Positions 60,646-64,000 of a stretch of 64,000 nucleotides of DNA are shown here, piece by piece. The stretch's first letter is position 1; the number at the start of each line of letters is the position of its first letter. Source of the stretch: Photorhabdus khanii NC19 (lineage in GTDB: Bacteria; Pseudomonadota; Gammaproteobacteria; Enterobacterales; Enterobacteriaceae); contig NZ_AYSJ01000004.1 in NCBI RefSeq assembly GCF_000517265.1, forward strand, positions 486,278-550,277, read 5' to 3'. The notes under the pieces are model-generated. The model was not told the origin of the DNA. It did not search any database and saw nothing but the letters and a program-made list of their open reading frames with translations. A program made the translations under genes and the position numbers.

Positions 60646-61389
60646 ATGAATATCAACGCACCTTGGGTTTTTGTTTCGGGAGGATCACGTGGCATTGGCA
60701 AAGGCATAGTAAAAATGCTGGCTGCGCAAAACTACCATGTGGTTTTTACCTACAAATCAAGCATAGATGAAGCGCAAACACTTTGTCAGGAAATTAAGCA
60801 GCAAGGTCACAGTTGTGAAGGCCATCAATGTGATGTCTCAAACGCGAAAGAAGTCTCAACACTGTCGGCAGAGCTTATCTCACGGTATGGCTCTCCCTAT
60901 GCAATCATCAATAACGCCGGAATTACACAAGATGCTTTGCTGATAAACATGAAAGAAGAAGAATGGCACAACGTGATTTCCACCAATCTTTCTTCTGTTT
61001 ATTTAGTCAATCACGCTTTTCTCCCTGAAATGATTATGTCTGGAGAAGGCTGCATCATCCACATGAGCTCGGTCACTGCATTTAAAGCTAACTCAGGGCA
61101 AGTTAACTACGCAGCAACCAAAGCCGCAATGATCGGTATTACCCGCTCATTAGCTGTTGAAGTTGGCCGATTTAATGTTCGGGTCAATACCGTTGCACCA
61201 GGCTTGATTGATACTGAAATGCTGAATCATATTCCAGCATCACATAGGAAAAAACTGTTATCTAACATCCCATTGGGCCGCTTGGGTTCAGTAGAAGATA
61301 TTGCCATGACTATCAATTTCCTCCTCAGCCCCGGAGGACGCTACATTACCGGGCAAACATTCGTCATTGATGGCGGAATGACGGCCTGA
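60646..61389 (+). CDS. 3-oxoacyl-ACP reductase (FabG-like SDR)
   Basis: 247 residues, classical SDR. NADPH loop SGGSRGIGKG (about 11-20), NNAGIT, N114, and catalytic S142/Y155/K159 (SSVTAFKANSGQVNYAATK), with APGLIDTEM and the C-terminal GQTFVIDGGM. It reduces beta-ketoacyl-ACP to hydroxyacyl-ACP, completing a KS-KR-DH set. GAGGAA precedes the ATG. It is 58 bases after the MaoC-like gene and last of the acyl set. No enoyl reductase is present, so unsaturated products are possible, or host FabI may act. Confidence 0.92.
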   Translation: MNINAPWVFVSGGSRGIGKGIVKMLAAQNYHVVFTYKSSIDEAQTLCQEIKQQGHSCEGHQCDVSNAKEVSTLSAELISRYGSPYAIINNAGITQDALLINMKEEEWHNVISTNLSSVYLVNHAFLPEMIMSGEGCIIHMSSVTAFKANSGQVNYAATKAAMIGITRSLAVEVGRFNVRVNTVAPGLIDTEMLNHIPASHRKKLLSNIPLGRLGSVEDIAMTINFLLSPGGRYITGQTFVIDGGMTA

Positions 61390-61439
61390 TCAGTTAAACA
61401 GAATATCAATGGGTTCGTATCCATATCCTGTGGTTATTT

Positions 61440-61463
61440 GTACCCAGATAAATATCTGGGTAC
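61440..61463. terminator. Perfect 11-bp hairpin after the acyl cluster
   Basis: GTACCCAGATA, loop AA, TATCTGGGTAC. It ends the acyl gene set. It lacks a U-tract on the plus strand (TTAAAAAA follows), so it may be a Rho-independent terminator of reduced quality or an mRNA end stabiliser. Confidence 0.5.
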
Positions 61464-61612
61464 TTAAAAAATGCCGTTAATCATTGCCAAATAGCCAATC
61501 CAGTCTCTCTGATAAATGTTAATAACGATAATAAATAATTTTAATACAAATAATACTTGTGGCATTAAGTGCTAAATATTACCCGTTTTCTTTTTATCAA
61601 GACGGGAAGATC

Positions 61613-61644
61613 TTGACCTTGTAGTCAACTCCAAGGTGTTTAAT
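61613..61644 (+). promoter_or_regulatory. MerR-family-type promoter/operator of the efflux genes
   Basis: A -35 TTGACC and -10 TTTAAT with a 20-base spacer filled by the dyad CCTTGTAGT-CA-ACTCCAAGG (61617-61636; 8 of 9 positions paired). A long spacer of 19-20 bases with a dyad between the hexamers is the hallmark of MerR-family activated promoters (19 for MerR and SoxR, 20 for ZntR). The emrA-like start is about 60 bases downstream. No merR-type gene is in the window. Confidence 0.75.
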
Positions 61645-61702
61645 CAAGCATAAACACACTAATAGTCTAATTTATTTTTGATCACAGTTATGGGAGAGGA
61701 AC

Positions 61703-62890
61703 ATGGCCGAAGAAATAGAATCAGTTCCAGTACAATCACCTCCGCTTAATGAGAAAAAATCAAAGCGAAAGCTAGCATTGATCCTCGCAACTCTTTTATT
61801 TGTTTTTGCCGGATTAGGTTACTTTGCCTACTGGTTTGTTGCACTGCGCTATCATCAAGCGACTGATGATGCCTACGTTGTCGGTAATCAGGTGCAAGTG
61901 ATGACCCAAATTACTGGTAGCGTAACGTCTATCCATGTCGATAATACAGATTTCGTTCAACAAGGAGACATTCTGCTACGTTTAGACTCTGTTGATGCAG
62001 AACATGCTTTTGAACGGGCGAAAAATATATTGGCTAATAGTGTCAGACAAACTCACCAAACCATCATCGATAATGAAAAGCTGCTGGCTAATATTGAACT
62101 AAAACAGACTGCGCTACAGCAGGCTCAAGATGATTTAAAACGACGTGAACATCTGGGGCTCACCGGTGCTATTGCCAAAGAAAATCTGATTCATTCCCGT
62201 AATAGTGTTCAAATGGCAAAGTCTGAGCTGAACGTCGCCCAACAACAATATCATGCCAACAAAGCGTTAGTTATAGACACCCCATTGGAACAACAGCCCG
62301 CCATTAAACTCGCCGCTTCCCAACTCCGAGATGCATGGTTAACCTTACAGCGCACTCAGATTGCCGCGCCGGTGACCGGATACGTTTCACGCCGCAGTGT
62401 TCAGGTCGGTTCACAAATAAAAAGCGGTACCTCGCTGATGGTTATCGTACCGGCAGATCAACTCTGGGTCGAAGCTAACTTCAAAGAGGTTCAACTCGCC
62501 AATGTGCGTATTGGTCAGCCGGTAACGCTAATTAGCGATTTCTATGGCAATGATGTCATTTATCAAGGCCGAATCGTTGGTCTTGATATGGGAACCGGCA
62601 GTGCATTTTCTTTACTGCCGGCACAAAACGCCACCGGTAACTGGATCAAAGTGGTTCAACGTTTGCCTGTCCGTGTTGAACTGGAAGCACAACAACTTAT
62701 TGATCATCCTTTACGAATTGGTTTATCCATGCACGCCACTGTCGATACCAGAAATCAAGAGGGTTTGGTCCTTTCCGATACCCCCCGTAAAGGCATTGTT
62801 TATGAAACCAACGTCTTGTCTTACAACACCGGAGAAATTGATCGGCTAATTAACGAAATCATTCAAGCTAACAACAGTAAAGATGAGTGA
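61703..62890 (+). CDS. EmrA-type membrane fusion protein
   Basis: 395 residues, HlyD/EmrA family periplasmic adaptor. A cytoplasmic tail, a single TM helix (about 27-49), a lipoyl-like half reading ATDDAYVVGNQVQVMTQITG, a coiled-coil hairpin (about 110-200), the other lipoyl half (TQIAAPVTGYVSRRSVQVGS) and beta-barrel LWVEANFKEVQLANVRIGQP. It links an inner-membrane MFS exporter to a TolC-like channel. GGAGAGG lies just before the ATG. Under the MerR-type promoter and adjacent to the acyl cluster, it could export that product or give multidrug resistance. Confidence 0.9.
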   Translation: MAEEIESVPVQSPPLNEKKSKRKLALILATLLFVFAGLGYFAYWFVALRYHQATDDAYVVGNQVQVMTQITGSVTSIHVDNTDFVQQGDILLRLDSVDAEHAFERAKNILANSVRQTHQTIIDNEKLLANIELKQTALQQAQDDLKRREHLGLTGAIAKENLIHSRNSVQMAKSELNVAQQQYHANKALVIDTPLEQQPAIKLAASQLRDAWLTLQRTQIAAPVTGYVSRRSVQVGSQIKSGTSLMVIVPADQLWVEANFKEVQLANVRIGQPVTLISDFYGNDVIYQGRIVGLDMGTGSAFSLLPAQNATGNWIKVVQRLPVRVELEAQQLIDHPLRIGLSMHATVDTRNQEGLVLSDTPRKGIVYETNVLSYNTGEIDRLINEIIQANNSKDE

Positions 62891-62897
62891 GGTTAAC

Positions 62898-64000
62898 ATG
62901 CTAAAAGAGCCATTATCAGGAGCCAAACTTGGCTGGCTAACCCTGGCTTTAGCATTAGCCGCTTTTTTACAAATATTGGATCTGACCATTGCTAACGTTG
63001 CAATATCAACAATTGCCGGAGACTTGGGTTCCTCAGTATCGCAAGGCACCTGGGTAATTACTTCATTTGCTGTTGCTAACGCGATTTCTATTCCATTAAC
63101 AGGCTGGTTAGCCAAACGGTTTGGGGAAGTCCGGGTTTTCTTAATATCAATGCTATTGTTTGTCATAACCTCTTGGCTGTGTGGCATCTCCAATAGCCTG
63201 GAAATGCTGATCATTTCCCGCATTCTGCAAGGCATCTCAGCCGGACCAATCATGCCTCTTTCGCAAAGTTTGTTACTAAACAACTATCCTCCGTTAAAAC
63301 GCAATATGGCACTGGCATTGTGGTCAATGACTATCGTTGTCGCTCCGGTTTGTGGTCCAATACTCGGCGGTTGGATCAGTGACAGCTATCATTGGGGATG
63401 GATATTTCTCATCAACGTCCCGGTAGGCTTTGCCGCCATCGCTATCACTTGGATGTTGTTAAAAGATCGAGAAACTGAAATAAAGGTCAGGCCAATTGAT
63501 GCCGTAGGGCTTATTTTATTAGTCACCGGCGTCGGTTGTTTTCAGTTATTGCTTGATCGAGGCAAGGAACTTGACTGGTTCAACTCAACAGAGATTATTG
63601 CATTAGCGATTATCGCGGTTATTGCCGTGACTTTCCTGATCATCTGGGAACTGACCGACGATGATCCGATCATTGATTTATCACTCTTTAAATCACGCAA
63701 TTTTACTATTGGTACTTTATGTATCAGTTTGGCCTTTTTACTCCACATCGGTACCCTAGTTCTACAACCTCAGTTATTACAAATGGTCTTTGGTTATACT
63801 GCCACCTGGGCAGGGTTAGTTATGGCCCCATTAGGGATGGTTCCCATAATACTTGCTCCACTCATTGGCCGTTTCAGTTCAAAAATCGATATGCGTTATT
63901 TGGTTATGTTCAGCTTTATCGTTTTTGCCCTGTGCTTTTTTTGGCGAGCTCATACCTTCGAGCTGTCAATGGACTTTGCCACCGCGGCCTGGCCACAATT
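62898..64000 (+). CDS. EmrB-type DHA2-family MFS transporter (3' truncated by window)
   Basis: The frame opens at ATG 62898 (GGTTAAC upstream) seven bases after the emrA-like stop and runs off the window end (367 codons visible). DHA2/EmrB features: LQILDLTIANVAISTIAGDL in TM1 (the D-x-T-I-x-N-V-A-x-P/I pattern of 14-TM drug:H+ antiporters), RILQGISAGPIMPLSQSLLL, and motif C GPILGGWISDSYHWGWIFLINVP. It should pair with the EmrA-like protein and a TolC channel. Substrate unknown. Confidence 0.9.
   Translation, partial: MLKEPLSGAKLGWLTLALALAAFLQILDLTIANVAISTIAGDLGSSVSQGTWVITSFAVANAISIPLTGWLAKRFGEVRVFLISMLLFVITSWLCGISNSLEMLIISRILQGISAGPIMPLSQSLLLNNYPPLKRNMALALWSMTIVVAPVCGPILGGWISDSYHWGWIFLINVPVGFAAIAITWMLLKDRETEIKVRPIDAVGLILLVTGVGCFQLLLDRGKELDWFNSTEIIALAIIAVIAVTFLIIWELTDDDPIIDLSLFKSRNFTIGTLCISLAFLLHIGTLVLQPQLLQMVFGYTATWAGLVMAPLGMVPIILAPLIGRFSSKIDMRYLVMFSFIVFALCFFWRAHTFELSMDFATAAWPQ

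Larger units (their letters stand above)
61390..61702. other. Spacer between the reductase gene and the efflux genes
   Basis: 313 bases. It holds a strong hairpin at 61440-61463 and a MerR-type operator/promoter at 61613-61644. The rest is AT-rich with no gene. Confidence 0.7.

Noticed and set aside
58119-61389. Housekeeping fatty-acid synthesis genes (fabHDG-acpP-fabF)
   Set aside because: No fabH, fabD, rpmF or plsX; the ACP is atypical, a MaoC-like dehydratase is present, and sulfur genes are interleaved. The set looks specialised.

Overview
The window is chromosomal DNA of a gammaproteobacterium of the Morganellaceae. A Photorhabdus-type genome is the best guess, with Xenorhabdus as the alternative. 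The evidence is housekeeping proteins very close to those of enteric bacteria and in enteric order, a moderate to low G+C content, AT-rich accessory islands, a T6SS-effector-like remnant with duplicated membrane partners, and a secondary-metabolism-like cluster. The genus assignment is inference from the translations; no database search was run.

Layout. (1) 1-5228 is an accessory island. It holds the 3' end of a probable contact-dependent or T6SS toxin gene, two tandem paralogous two-TM proteins (the first frameshifted at a poly-A tract), a third broken start, a roughly 0.5-kb degenerate tandem duplication without genes, and a lone H-NS-family gene. (2) 5229-12371 holds yigL, pldB, recQ, yigI, rarD, a GNAT acetyltransferase and corA. 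(3) 12467-18106 holds uvrD (with a perfect LexA box), yigB, xerC, the DUF484 gene, dapF and lptM. (4) 18185-25748 holds cyaY convergent with cyaA (TTG start, conserved CRP site), then the divergent hemCDXY operon. (5) 25845-28854 holds a TM2-domain protein, a four-tRNA operon (Arg-His-Leu-Pro, transcribed leftward) and the yifK/thrP permease. (6) 29098-42018 is a complete enterobacterial common antigen (ECA) cluster, wecA-wzzE-wecB-wecC-rffG-rffH-wecD-wecE-wzxE-wecF-wzyE-wecG, all on the minus strand with tight overlaps. (7) 42287-52119 holds rho, trxA, rhlB-gppA, rep, ilvC and ilvY. (8) 52120-64000 is a second accessory region that begins right after ilvY, where enteric relatives carry the ilvGMEDA side of the locus. 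It holds an AraC regulator, a FAD-dependent monooxygenase-like protein, and a gene set encoding a LuxE-like acyl-activating enzyme, an IscU/NifU-like scaffold, a cysteine desulfurase, an atypical acyl carrier protein, a ketosynthase, a MaoC-like dehydratase and a FabG-like reductase. An EmrA/EmrB-type efflux pair follows, with a MerR-family-like operator in its promoter. EmrB runs off the window end.

The most interesting part is region 8. It combines a minimal type II fatty-acid/polyketide elongation set with a sulfur-mobilising pair and a LuxE-type acyl-activating enzyme. I recognise no described pathway with this composition. A plausible but unproven reading is a sulfur-containing or thio-activated acyl product that may be exported by the adjacent pump.

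The conserved regions work as known units: ECA assembly on undecaprenyl phosphate, uroporphyrinogen synthesis, cAMP synthesis, DNA repair and recombination (uvrD, rep, recQ, xerC), and isoleucine/valine synthesis (ilvC under IlvY).
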